Below, piece by piece: positions 9,091 to 16,974 of a stretch of DNA of 64,000 nt. Numbering within the stretch: the stretch's first letter is position 1; each line of letters starts with the position of its first letter. The position numbers and the translations under genes were made by a program. The stretch comes from Pantoea sp. Ep11b. GTDB taxonomy: Bacteria; Pseudomonadota; Gammaproteobacteria; Enterobacterales; Enterobacteriaceae. Location: contig NZ_CP160632.1 in the NCBI RefSeq assembly GCF_040783975.1, positions 62,001 to 126,000 of the forward strand. The letters run 5' to 3'. The notes beneath the pieces are model-generated. The model saw only the letters and a list, made by a program, of their open reading frames with translations, had not been told where the DNA came from and did no database searches.

Positions 9091-10308
9091 ATGCTCTCCA
9101 CCCTGATCTACCGTAGCCAGCTTGCGGGTTCTGTCTCGCCAGAGCGGTTAAAAGCACTGGTAGAGCGCGCCAGCGTTAAAAATGCCGAGGCGAATGTCAC
9201 CGGGATCCTGCTCTATAACGGTCAGCATTTTTTTCAGGTACTGGAAGGCAGCGTTGATAATGTCAACAGGGTTTACCAGCGCATCAGTTCGGACGATCGC
9301 CATTTTAACCTGATTGAACTGATGCGGGACTACGCGCCTGCCCGTCGCTTTGGTGATACCGGAATGGCGCTGTTCGATCTACGCGATTATCCGAAACACG
9401 ACGTAGTTGATGCCCTGCTAAAACGGGTCACGCTGAGTGATGAGCGGATCAGGCATGACAGAGTCGTGAAGTTCCTGCGGTCTTTCGTTGAAGGGCGGGA
9501 CAAAGAGACGTTTATCGAAATCGATCCTGCCAGCGAATGGACGCTGATCGCGCCCTCTCTCACCCCGGCACAACCCGCCTTTCAGCCGGCAGCGGATCAG
9601 CACTGCGAATTTGCCCTACAGCCCATTGTGGATACTGCAAACCGCCAGATTGTTTCCTGCGAGGCGTTGATTCGCGGTCAGCGCGGATCTTCGCCCGCCG
9701 ACTATTTTTCCCGGCTGCCTGAAGATGAGCGTTATCAGGCCGATCTCGACTCCAAAACCTACGCTTTCCAGCTGGCGCGGCATCTGGGACTGCAGGATCA
9801 GACCCTGTCCGTCAATCTGCTGCCTATGTCACTGGTGATGATCGAGGATGCCGTAGCGTACCTGATCGCTCAGATCAGGCAGCAGGGCCTGCGGCCGGAG
9901 CAGATCGTGGTTGAAGTGACGGAAGATGAGATTATTTCCCGCTTCGATGCCTTTCATCTGGCGGTTAAGCAACTCAAAGCCGCCGGGATCAGTCTGGCGC
10001 TCGACGATTTTGGCGCGGGTTTTGCCGGTTTATCTCTGTTAGCTGATTTTCAGCCTGACAAAGTAAAAATCGATCGTAAGCTCATCACCGATATCCATCG
10101 CAGCGGCCCGCGTCAGGCCATTGTGCTGGCGATCCTGAAATGCTGCCAGGCGCTGGAGATTACCGTCATCGCGGAAGGCGTTGAAAAAATAGAAGAGTGG
10201 CTCTGGCTCGAAAGTGCCGGCGTTCGCTACTATCAGGGCTTTCTGTTTGCCCGCCCGGCGTTGAACGCCCTGCCCGAAGTGCACTGGCCAGCCCGTCGTC
10301 CTGTCTGA
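9091..10308 (+). CDS. BLUF-EAL blue-light sensor, BluF-like, EAL motifs intact
   Basis: A 405-residue paralogue of E. coli BluF (YcgF). The BLUF domain (about 1-95) keeps the flavin-photocycle residues Tyr7, Asn31 and Gln49 (LIYRS, KNAEA, HFFQVLEG). The EAL domain (about 165-405) keeps the catalytic pattern QPIVD, EALIRG, SVNLLP, VEVTEDE, DDFGAGFAG, KIDRK, AEGVE and YQG, so c-di-GMP phosphodiesterase activity is possible, unlike E. coli BluF, which is degenerate. I choose ATG 9091 because the paralogue at 15736 begins MLTTIIYRS, aligning with MLSTLIYRS here; a GTG at 9079 would add four residues. A BluR-like regulator lies 590 bases downstream, matching the known BluF-BluR partnership. Confidence 0.9.
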   Translation: MLSTLIYRSQLAGSVSPERLKALVERASVKNAEANVTGILLYNGQHFFQVLEGSVDNVNRVYQRISSDDRHFNLIELMRDYAPARRFGDTGMALFDLRDYPKHDVVDALLKRVTLSDERIRHDRVVKFLRSFVEGRDKETFIEIDPASEWTLIAPSLTPAQPAFQPAADQHCEFALQPIVDTANRQIVSCEALIRGQRGSSPADYFSRLPEDERYQADLDSKTYAFQLARHLGLQDQTLSVNLLPMSLVMIEDAVAYLIAQIRQQGLRPEQIVVEVTEDEIISRFDAFHLAVKQLKAAGISLALDDFGAGFAGLSLLADFQPDKVKIDRKLITDIHRSGPRQAIVLAILKCCQALEITVIAEGVEKIEEWLWLESAGVRYYQGFLFARPALNALPEVHWPARRPV

Positions 10309-10479
10309 TCGCGTCAGAGCCTCTCCCGTCCGTCGCCCTTTTACTCAGAGTTTGATGCCGCTCACACCGCTTCGCTGCAAAAAGCAAAAGCTGTGCCATG
10401 CTTGATCCATCTGACAGCCATCAGGCAATACAGATATCCACCAGGTCCCTGGACAAAAACCGTAATCAGGAGAATCACC

Positions 10480-10689
10480 ATGAACGAAGATCGCATTGGC
10501 GGTAACTGGAAGCAGTTCAAAGGTAAGGTGAAGGAAAAATGGGGCGATCTCACGGATGACGACATGACCGTTGTTGAAGGGAAGCGCGACCAGCTGGTCG
10601 GCAAAATTCAGGAACGCTACGGCTACGAAAAAGATCGTGCCGAAAAAGAAGTCAAAGACTGGGAAGATTCTAATAAGTACCAGTGGTAA
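10480..10689 (+). CDS. CsbD/YjbJ-like stress protein
   Basis: A 69-residue, highly charged protein with the CsbD family pattern throughout: MNEDRIGGNWKQFKGKVKEKWG at the start, then DDDMTVVEGKRDQLVGKIQE and YGYEKDRAEKEVKDWE. The start is ATG 10480 with AGGAG at 10468-10472. Family knowledge: YjbJ/CsbD proteins are abundant, soluble general-stress proteins (sigma-B in Bacillus, RpoS in E. coli) of unknown biochemical role. It lies between the BLUF gene and the BluR-like gene. A perfect hairpin follows the stop. Confidence 0.9.
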   Translation: MNEDRIGGNWKQFKGKVKEKWGDLTDDDMTVVEGKRDQLVGKIQERYGYEKDRAEKEVKDWEDSNKYQW

Positions 10690-10702
10690 CGCGTTACCTG
10701 CC

Positions 10703-10724
10703 GCCGGGCATTGCTATGCCCGGC
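10703..10724 (+). terminator. Hairpin after the CsbD-like gene
   Basis: GCCGGGCAT, loop TGCT, ATGCCCGGC: a perfect 9-bp stem 13 bases after the stop. No T-tract follows, so it may be an mRNA-end stabiliser rather than a strict intrinsic terminator. Confidence 0.55.
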
Positions 10725-10782
10725 ACCTGTCCTGCCCGCCGCTCTCCCTCTCTGTCTGCCTGCTGAATGTCATGTTGTGTCC

Positions 10783-10799
10783 TGTCTTAAAATAAGACA
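10783..10799. promoter_or_regulatory. Palindrome upstream of the BluR-like gene, candidate operator
   Basis: TGTCTTA-AAA-TAAGACA is a perfect 17-base inverted repeat, 98 bases upstream of the BluR-like ATG. TAATTT follows at 10802-10807 and could be a -10 box. An autoregulatory site for the MerR-type protein is a reasonable guess. Confidence 0.4.
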
Positions 10800-10896
10800 A
10801 ATAATTTGGAAGTGATGGTTTCTTTATTCAATCCCGTCGCGCATAATCTGCTCATCTTCCCTGAATCGGGGATCGTTAAGTTTTCGGATATCCACT

Positions 10897-11661
10897 ATGC
10901 CCCATCACTCTACCGACACCGTCTGTGGCCTTGTCGGTGTTCTGCCCGAAACTCTGCGCCGCTGGCGCCGGGCCGGACTGATAACACCACCTGGAGCAAC
11001 GGGCTATTCCGACCAGCAGCTTACGCGCGCGCTATGCGTTCGCGAAATGACGTCAGGCGGCCATACGCTTTTTGATATCCACGCTGCGCTTAACTGGCCC
11101 GGCGTGACGCTGCCTGGCGGCTGGGCCTGCCGCGAAGAGGATATGCTGCAGCTGCTGGCCTCCTATCCGGACGCCGATATTGAACGTGAACTGCAGATGA
11201 TGAGCACAGACTACTGTAGCGATGACTACGTTAATCGCTATCTCCGGCCGCTCAATCTCTGGCTGCGTAGTGATCTCAGTGAAGGTGCGGCGCAGCGTCA
11301 GATGCGCTTTCATACAGCGGTGCTCAGGCAGTGGGAACAGCTGGCACGGGGCGCTCTTCGACGCAGTACCGTGCCGCTGTTTCTTGAGGCGGTCAGCGTC
11401 ACGGATGAAACGGAAATCTGGATGGAAGCGATCCGGCTGAACGGCCAGGGATTCCGGGTGGAAGTGGCTGCGGAAGCATCCGGCGTTCCTGCCGTGGCAC
11501 AACAACGTTTTGAGCATCACCTCATGTGGTGCGGCGATGGTATCTGCGCCCAGATGAAAGCGGCTTTTCACGCCAGTCTTGAGGCAGGTGAACCCGTCAT
11601 GCTTACGGGCACCGATACTGCGCTGCGGTCGCCGGTTAAGCCAAAAGCCACCAGCACCTGA
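10897..11661 (+). CDS. MerR-family regulator, BluR/MlrA-like
   Basis: A 254-residue protein. The N-terminus is a MerR winged helix-turn-helix (VCGLVGVLPETLRRWRRAGL, then ITPPGATGYSDQQL), although the wing is more diverged than in E. coli BluR. The C-terminal ~170 residues resemble the BluR/MlrA B12-binding-like domain, including ETEIWMEAIRLNGQGFRVEV, which parallels the corresponding BluR segment. Family knowledge: BluR represses genes for small connector proteins and biofilm factors and is released by light-activated BluF binding. Two BluF-like genes flank this one (9091 and 15736), supporting the pairing. No Zn- or thiol-type MerR Cys cluster is seen. The role is inferred from family and context. 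Confidence 0.72.
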   Translation: MPHHSTDTVCGLVGVLPETLRRWRRAGLITPPGATGYSDQQLTRALCVREMTSGGHTLFDIHAALNWPGVTLPGGWACREEDMLQLLASYPDADIERELQMMSTDYCSDDYVNRYLRPLNLWLRSDLSEGAAQRQMRFHTAVLRQWEQLARGALRRSTVPLFLEAVSVTDETEIWMEAIRLNGQGFRVEVAAEASGVPAVAQQRFEHHLMWCGDGICAQMKAAFHASLEAGEPVMLTGTDTALRSPVKPKATST

Positions 11662-11691
11662 CCACAACTCGCCTCTTTCTTCTCATAAATC

Positions 11692-11724
11692 AAAAAAGGC
11701 GGAACAGCCTCAGCCGTTTCCGCC
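11692..11724 (-). terminator. Rho-independent terminator of hsp20
   Basis: On the minus strand GGCGGAA, a loop and TTCCGCC are followed by six T residues just past the hsp20 stop. Confidence 0.8.
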
Positions 11725-11734
11725 CGGGATAGCA

Positions 11735-12223
11735 TTACTGATGTTCAAGCGTGCGCGGACCGTCGGTCGCAATCGGGATGCGGCGCGGTTTTTCGCTCTC
11801 CGGAATTTCCTGATACAGGTCGATCTTCAGTAAGCCTTCCGCCAGCGTGGCGCCCGTGACCTTCATGTGCTCGGGAATCGAAAAGCTCAGCTGAAAATCG
11901 TGTCGGGCGATGCCGCGATGGATCCAGCCGCCCTCCTCCTGACGGGGTTCGCCGGACGTTTCCTGACTGTCTTTTTCTCTGTGACCCGCCACGGAAAGCC
12001 GTCCGCCACGATGCTCGATCTCCAGCTCCTGCTCTTTCCAGCCCGGTACGCTCACGGTCAGCGCATAACGATGATGCTCAAAACGCTGCAGGTCATAAGC
12101 GGGCGCTGCAGAAACGGGACTGTCGCCTGTCAGCTGACTGAATAATTTATCGATGCGGTTGAAGCGATCTGAAAACACAGAATCCGCCAGTGAAGGGAAT
12201 GCTGAGAAGGGTTGTAATGACAT
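11735..12223 (-). CDS. Small heat-shock protein, Hsp20/IbpA-like
   Basis: A 162-residue alpha-crystallin-domain chaperone. I choose ATG 12223 (MSLQPFSAFPSLADSVFSDRF) because AGGAG lies at 12237-12233; an upstream in-frame start has no support. The N-terminus matches the IbpA pattern. The crystallin domain spans about 45-140 (YDLQRFEHHRYALTVSVPGW, LSVAGHRE, IARHDFQLSFSIPEH), and the C-terminal tail carries RRIPIA, an I-x-I oligomerisation motif. Family knowledge: these proteins hold unfolding proteins for refolding by DnaK/ClpB in the cytoplasm. Regulation is unusually legible: a sigma-32 promoter, then a leader in which the ribosome site is predicted to be paired, then a terminator. It is a stand-alone transcript. 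Confidence 0.93.
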   Translation of the reverse strand: MSLQPFSAFPSLADSVFSDRFNRIDKLFSQLTGDSPVSAAPAYDLQRFEHHRYALTVSVPGWKEQELEIEHRGGRLSVAGHREKDSQETSGEPRQEEGGWIHRGIARHDFQLSFSIPEHMKVTGATLAEGLLKIDLYQEIPESEKPRRIPIATDGPRTLEHQ

Positions 12224-12226
12224 AGT

Positions 12227-12262
12227 GATAATCTCCTGAACAGGTTCATCCAAAAGTTCATC
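12227..12262 (-). promoter_or_regulatory. Predicted fourU-type RNA thermometer in the hsp20 leader
   Basis: In the minus-strand leader, GATGAACTTTTG (12262-12251) can pair with CAGGAGATTATC (12238-12227) across a 12-base loop. There are 8 Watson-Crick pairs, 3 G-U pairs and one A-A mismatch. The CAGGAG half contains the ribosome site, and its AGGA faces the TTTT run, the defining arrangement of fourU thermometers. The start codon follows three bases after the stem. I paired this by hand and computed no folding energy. Confidence 0.7.
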
Positions 12263-12293
12263 TGACCGGTTTAACTCTCCCGGTCATCTCCCT

Positions 12294-12321
12294 GAATAGG
12301 GATAAGCGGTCAGCTTTCAAG
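12294..12321 (-). promoter_or_regulatory. Sigma-32 promoter of hsp20
   Basis: Minus strand: CTTGAAA at 12321-12315, a 13-base spacer, then CCCTATTC at 12301-12294. This closely matches the RpoH consensus (CTTGAAA, CCCCAT-type box). Predicted start near 12287 gives a ~64-base leader. An inverted repeat GTCGGCA/TGCCGAC (12321-12355) abuts the -35 box. Confidence 0.8.
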
Positions 12322-12398
12322 TCGGCAAAGCGCACTTTTTTTATCGCCTGCCGACGGAGATTGATCCTGAGCGTGAATATCAGAGCTTCACGCAGCCC

Positions 12399-12638
12399 CT
12401 ATTTTTTATTCTGCGGTGCCAGAACGTAATGCGGATGACGCCCGGCCAGCAACAGCAACAGTTCATATTCGCCCTGACTCAACAAGGCCGGATTGACTGC
12501 GGCTTCTTTGGTTTGCCAGACACGCAGGCTGAGATCGAAACGTTCTGCCGCACTCTGCTGGGAAAGTCCGGCGGCCAGCCGAAGTTCACGCACATTACTC
12601 TGGACAACCACAGGCGGCTGGGGGGGACGATTAACCAA
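12399..12638 (-). CDS. Small HTH protein (79 aa), paralogue of the gene at 38542
   Basis: A 79-residue XRE-like helix-turn-helix protein with the core NVRELRLAAGLSQQSAAERF and RVWQTKEAAVNPALLSQGEY, ending LAPQNKK. I place the start at TTG 12638: AAGGAG lies six bases upstream, and the resulting N-terminus MVNRPPQPPVVVQ aligns without gaps with MRNQIFQQPVVVQ of the paralogue, giving identical 79-residue lengths. The family resembles short conserved enterobacterial HTH proteins of unknown role. It lies upstream of hsp20 on the same strand but the sigma-32 promoter starts after it. A DNA-binding regulator is likely; its target is unknown. Confidence 0.72.
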   Translation of the reverse strand: MVNRPPQPPVVVQSNVRELRLAAGLSQQSAAERFDLSLRVWQTKEAAVNPALLSQGEYELLLLLAGRHPHYVLAPQNKK

Positions 12639-13004
12639 ACAACGCTCCTTCAATAGGGTGGAACCGCCAGCGATCACAGCAGCGTTATCACGTAAAGCGA
12701 AGCGATCCGAAAGCGGTCAGAGAAAAGACCAGTGAATAATTGACTATTTTAAATAAATGTCAAATTTCAGGTCAGCCATTTTCACCACATCCTGTCACAA
12801 GCGAAGCGGTATATTTTGACTTAAAGAGGACTTTTCTATTTTGTTTGAGTGTCTTAATTTGCGGGCCAGGAATTATCCTGTTGTTCGCCCGGAACGCTTT
12901 TCAGGGATTAATCCGCTATCTCACTGCTTCTTTCTTCATCAGGATGGGCGCTTCGTCTGAAGCCTCTTTTCAGGCGAATCATTGCAACCCGAGGAGGAAA
13001 ATAA

Positions 13005-13229
13005 ATGAAACACGCTATCCAGCGTCGCTCACCCGACGATCTGTCACAGGTCGACATTCGTGAACAGTGGCAAATCACCTACTGGACACAGGAACTGGGC
13101 ACGACACAGGAGAGGCTGACGCGTGCAATCCGCGAAAACGGGCCACAGATAGAACAGGTACGTGCGTGGCTGGCGCAGAATCCGCCACGTCGCCGTCCGG
13201 CCCAGCCGCTGAATGGCATCAAACGCTAA
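13005..13229 (+). CDS. DUF3606 family protein
   Basis: A 74-residue protein with an excellent ribosome site (GAGGAGG at 12991-12997) before ATG 13005. The central sequence SQVDIREQWQITYWTQELG, then TQERLTRAIRENG and VRAWL, is the DUF3606 pattern. The tail is basic and proline-rich (PPRRRPAQPLNGIKR). The family has no known biochemical function; it is common in plant-associated bacteria. It lies between the small HTH gene and the GAF-EAL gene. Confidence 0.82.
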   Translation: MKHAIQRRSPDDLSQVDIREQWQITYWTQELGTTQERLTRAIRENGPQIEQVRAWLAQNPPRRRPAQPLNGIKR

Positions 13230-13708
13230 ACTGTCTGCTGACTGACACGCTGTGTTAACGCCAGCCTCAGAGTGGATGCCCCGCTCTCTGCCGGGTTTAC
13301 GCGGAGCAAAACGCTCAGCGGGCCTTAGTGCTTTCCCGGCTTTTACCTGCTGTTTTAACAGGTTACCTTTTCTGCCCCCTATGGCCTGCTATTCTCAGTC
13401 TGACCTGGCCGGATTTTTACTGTCGGAACCGGGTTAATGCTATTGTTAACCTGCCCGGATGTGAAATGTTCATACACAGGAAATAGATATTCACACTTCT
13501 GAAGACTCAGCCTGCAAATATAAAATCACCATCGGTCATTCGTATCACCCTGCTTCGATTAAATTTTCGAATCGTAAATCCCCCTTTTCTGCGTTAAAGA
13601 AAATAATAAGAGACACCCGCCGCGCACTCACCTATCATCCTGATGAAAATAAAAAATACGCACTATTTCCTGCCGCCCGAATGAAATTTCGCTCCGGGCA
13701 GTTTTCTT
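13230..13708. other. Gene-free interval upstream of the GAF-EAL gene
   Basis: About 480 bases with no convincing gene. It becomes AT-rich towards 13500-13680 and presumably holds the promoter of the GAF-EAL gene. The TTTCGCTCCG decamer appears at 13687-13696 and again inside the conserved leader at 13709. Confidence 0.45.
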
Positions 13709-13734
13709 TTTCGCTCCGTAATCAGACGGTGCGG
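13709..13734 (+). promoter_or_regulatory. Conserved leader hairpin shared by the two GAF-EAL genes
   Basis: This 26-base block is the same, except one base, as the block upstream of the paralogue (36436-36411, minus strand). It contains a possible hairpin CGC-T-CCGT / ACGG-T-GCG around a six-base loop, directly before the G-rich ribosome site. It may be an operator or an RNA control element. Confidence 0.55.
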
Positions 13735-13747
13735 GGGTTTTACACAC

Positions 13748-15532
13748 ATGCTCAACCATTTACACGGCGACAGTGAGCGCCGAAGCCGTGCCTTACAGGC
13801 GCTGCGTGATCCCGACGAGAGTCGCGATGACGTATTACGCAAATTTGTCAGGCTGGCCAGTCAGGCCCTGGGGATCCCGGGCAGCTTTATCTCTGTGCTG
13901 GATGATGAGTTTCAGACCATCCGCGCATCTCATAATTTTGATCTGCAGCGTTCAACGCGGGCGGACTCTCTCTGCCGCCATGTGGTTGACAGCGACAGCG
14001 CGGTGATTGTCCCCGATACCTATCACGATGCGCGTTTTGTTACCCATCCGCTGATCACCGGTGCGCCTTTTATACGCTTTTACGCGGGTGTGCCTCTGAA
14101 AACCCGCGACGGTATGATTCTTGGCACACTCTGCGTGACCGACACCGAACCGCATGCCTTTGCCTGCGATCAGGTCACCACACTGACGCTGCTCTCAACC
14201 CTGGTGATGTCCTTTCTGGAAGCCTGGCATTCGGCAGGGTTTACCGATCCGGTCACCGGATTGCCTAACCGTCAGCGCCTGATCCGTGATTTGCAGTATA
14301 TGGCCGTTGCCGGGGATATCACGCCGCGCCGCCTGGTTCTGATCGACTGTATTGATATGTCGCGCGCTTATGAGATGGCCCGCACCATGGGCATGAGTCC
14401 GGTTGAGAGCCTGCTGAAAGATATGGCGACCCTGCTGCCGCTGCGCCTGCGGCCGGCAGTGGGCGAGATGATTTACACCGTGGCAACGGGCCGGTTTGCC
14501 ATTCTGACGCGAGCGGATAGCCGGCTCAGCGCAGCCTGGGTCGCCGGTCGTCTGGAAGGGATCAGCGCAGACATTGATGAGGGGCTCTCTGTTGCTCTTA
14601 CGCCGCATACCGGAGAAGCGGGCTTTGTGGCAGGCAGCATGTCAGCGTCTGACGTGCTGCGCCGGGCCAGCACAGCGCTGAATGAAGCGGTAGGCCGCGG
14701 GCTACCCTCTCAGCGCTTTGATGAAGAGGCGGAAACGCAGCGCTCAGAAGATTTCCTGCTGATGACCGATCTTAAAACCGCGCTGCGTCAGAATATCGGG
14801 CTTTATATGGTCTATCAGCCGAAAATCTGTTTGCTGAAGGGTAAGCCGGTCGGACTGGAGGCGTTAATCCGCTGGAAACACCCCTGCCGGGGCGAACTTT
14901 CACCCGGCGCATTTATCCCGCTGGCTGAGCAGACAGACCTGCTCTCTGTGCTGACCGAGTGGATTATCGATAAAGCCATTGAACGTCTCAGCCGCCTGCG
15001 GAATCACTGCATTCAGTTGCCACTGACGATTAACGTCAGCGTACGCGACTTTGCCCGCGAAGGGTTTGCCGCCGGGCTGGAAAGTAAAATGCAGAAGGCT
15101 AAGCTGCCGACTTCTCTGCTGGGCATCGAATGCCTTGAGACAGAGCGTATTCTGGAAAGCCCGACCGCCCTGCGCGGGCTGGAGATGCTCAGAGAGCGGG
15201 GATTCACGATTTCACTCGATGATTTTGGTGCCGGCTATAGCAACATCAGCTATCTGCGTCGTATGCCGCTGGATGTGATCAAGCTGGACCGTTCCCTGAT
15301 CAGTGAGCTTTCCTCCGATACGGCTTCACGCATCATCGCCCGCAGCATCATCGCCATGCTGAAAGAGCTGGACTATACCGTCGTGGCAGAGGGGGTTGAG
15401 TGTACGGATACGGTGGCCTCCCTGACCGAATATGGCTGCGATCAGGCTCAGGGCTTCTTCTATTCGAAACCGTTAGACGAGGAGGCGCTGGATCAGTGGC
15501 TTCACTGGAAGCTGCGGGGGGAGTGTATTTAA
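13748..15532 (+). CDS. GAF / degenerate GGDEF / EAL protein, probable c-di-GMP phosphodiesterase
   Basis: A 594-residue soluble protein. The GAF domain covers about 20-165 (SQALGIPGSFISVLDDEFQT, FYAGVPLKTRDGMILGTLCV). The GGDEF-like domain (about 175-310) has lost its signature (ATGRFAIL in place of GGDEF), so it is not a cyclase. The EAL domain (about 335-590) is intact: YQPKI, LEALIRWKHP, INVSV, ECLETERI, DDFGAGYSNI, KLDRS, AEGVE and AQGFFY. It should hydrolyse c-di-GMP, controlled by the GAF sensor. It has a 593-residue paralogue at 34621-36402. A GGGGG tract about ten bases upstream serves as ribosome site. Confidence 0.9.
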   Translation: MLNHLHGDSERRSRALQALRDPDESRDDVLRKFVRLASQALGIPGSFISVLDDEFQTIRASHNFDLQRSTRADSLCRHVVDSDSAVIVPDTYHDARFVTHPLITGAPFIRFYAGVPLKTRDGMILGTLCVTDTEPHAFACDQVTTLTLLSTLVMSFLEAWHSAGFTDPVTGLPNRQRLIRDLQYMAVAGDITPRRLVLIDCIDMSRAYEMARTMGMSPVESLLKDMATLLPLRLRPAVGEMIYTVATGRFAILTRADSRLSAAWVAGRLEGISADIDEGLSVALTPHTGEAGFVAGSMSASDVLRRASTALNEAVGRGLPSQRFDEEAETQRSEDFLLMTDLKTALRQNIGLYMVYQPKICLLKGKPVGLEALIRWKHPCRGELSPGAFIPLAEQTDLLSVLTEWIIDKAIERLSRLRNHCIQLPLTINVSVRDFAREGFAAGLESKMQKAKLPTSLLGIECLETERILESPTALRGLEMLRERGFTISLDDFGAGYSNISYLRRMPLDVIKLDRSLISELSSDTASRIIARSIIAMLKELDYTVVAEGVECTDTVASLTEYGCDQAQGFFYSKPLDEEALDQWLHWKLRGECI

Positions 15533-15735
15533 TGCAACACGGCGCGTAGGATTGCGGTTGCATCGTTTTGTAGCGTTACGGATAGTGCCTGCTGCTCCTC
15601 CGGCTCGCCTTTTTTGCCGCTTTGCTTACCGCCGCCTTATGTGGTGCACACTGTGCGGGATCCGGCAAAGAAGGATGAAACATTTTTTGAACAATGTTAG
15701 CGTGTGCGCAACAACCATATGAACAGGAGCTGCAC

Positions 15736-16923
15736 ATGTTAACTACTATAATTTATCGCAGCCATATTTCAGATGATTTTCCGGTCAGAACCCTGCCAGA
15801 GATGGTCGATAATGCCAGTAAAATCAATACGTCTCACGGCGTGACCGGCATTCTGCTTTTCAACGGCACGCACTTCTTCCAGCTGCTTGAAGGCCCGGAA
15901 GCGGGCATTCTCGCAGTTTATGAGCGAATCTGTGCTGACCGCCGGCACCATAATGTCGTAGAACTGATGCGTGACTATGCGCCATACCGCCGCTTCGGTA
16001 ATGCAGGCATGTCGCTGTTCGACCTGCGCGAACATGATCGCTCATCTCTGCTTCAGGCGGTTCTGGATAAGGGGACGTCAAAATATCAGCTGACCTATGA
16101 TGATCGGGCACTGCAATTCCTGCGTACCTTCGTCGAGTCCCGCGAAAAAGAGAACTATTACGAGGTTCTCCCGCCGGGTTACTGGGAATTTATTTCCGAA
16201 CACGATGAGGCGCCCGCGTCGAGTCCGGAAACAGAAGGCGTCACCTTCCGCCCGGTCGTCGATCCGCTGGCGCGTCGGGTGACGGCGATTGAAGCAACCA
16301 CGGTTCGTCCGGCAACGTCCGGGGAGATCGCTGGCGATGCGCTTTACGCCGAAGACCTGGAAACCCTCAAACAGACCTTCAGCCATGCCGGCAGAGTCTG
16401 TCCTGATGATATGACGCTCTACGTCAGTCTGCTGCCGATGACGCTGGTAATTATCCCCGATGCCGTCACGCAGATCCTGGCTGCGATTGAGCAGGCAGGA
16501 CTTGTGCCTGAACAGGTTGTGATCGGCGTCAGTGAAACCGCCGTGATTTCGCAGCTGGAGGCCTTCTCTGACGCCGTCCGCGCCCTGAAAGCCGTCGGCA
16601 TCAGCCTGTCGATCGACAATTTCGGTGACGGTTCAGCAGGATTATCCCTGCTCACCCATATTCAGCCTGATCGCATCCGTATCGATGCCGGGATCACCCG
16701 CGACGTTCATCGCAGCGGACCTAAACAGGCAGTGGTACAGGCCATTATCAAATGCTGTTCAGCGCTGGAGATCACCGTTATCGCGGCGGGCATCGTTCAG
16801 GCTGAAGAGTGGATGTGGCTGGAAGCGGCTGGGGTTATCAACTTCCAGGGCACACTGTTTGCGGCTGCGGGTCGCTACGAGGCGCAGTCTGTCGCCTGGC
16901 CGGAATACCGGGAAGCGATGTAA
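15736..16923 (+). CDS. bluF: BLUF-EAL blue-light sensor, BluF-like, EAL degenerate
   Basis: A 395-residue protein, the closer of the two window paralogues to E. coli BluF: LLQAVLDKGTSKYQLTYDDR and RALQFLRTFV are nearly the same in my memory of that protein. Start ATG 15736 has CAGGAG at 15724-15729. BLUF residues Tyr7, Asn31 and Gln49 are present. The EAL domain is degenerate: EAT for EAL, YVSLLP for the Asn motif, IDNFGDG for DDFG and AAGIV for AEGVE. It should therefore bind no or little c-di-GMP and act by protein contact, as BluF does on BluR. The BluR-like gene is 4 kb upstream. A strong terminator follows. Confidence 0.9.
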   Translation: MLTTIIYRSHISDDFPVRTLPEMVDNASKINTSHGVTGILLFNGTHFFQLLEGPEAGILAVYERICADRRHHNVVELMRDYAPYRRFGNAGMSLFDLREHDRSSLLQAVLDKGTSKYQLTYDDRALQFLRTFVESREKENYYEVLPPGYWEFISEHDEAPASSPETEGVTFRPVVDPLARRVTAIEATTVRPATSGEIAGDALYAEDLETLKQTFSHAGRVCPDDMTLYVSLLPMTLVIIPDAVTQILAAIEQAGLVPEQVVIGVSETAVISQLEAFSDAVRALKAVGISLSIDNFGDGSAGLSLLTHIQPDRIRIDAGITRDVHRSGPKQAVVQAIIKCCSALEITVIAAGIVQAEEWMWLEAAGVINFQGTLFAAAGRYEAQSVAWPEYREAM

Positions 16924-16943
16924 CCTTCGCTCTGCGCATCATG

Positions 16944-16974
16944 AAAAGCGGCACATCAGAGTGCCGCTTTTTTT
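16944..16974 (+). terminator. Rho-independent terminator of the bluF-like gene
   Basis: AAAAGCGGCAC, loop ATCAGA, GTGCCGCTTTT with a run of seven T residues, 20 bases after the stop. Confidence 0.85.

Noticed and set aside
15679..15698. AACATT/AATGTT inverted repeat upstream of the bluF-like gene as a BluR operator
   Set aside because: Arms of only six bases with an 8-base centre in AT-rich sequence, and no likeness to the palindrome at 10783.
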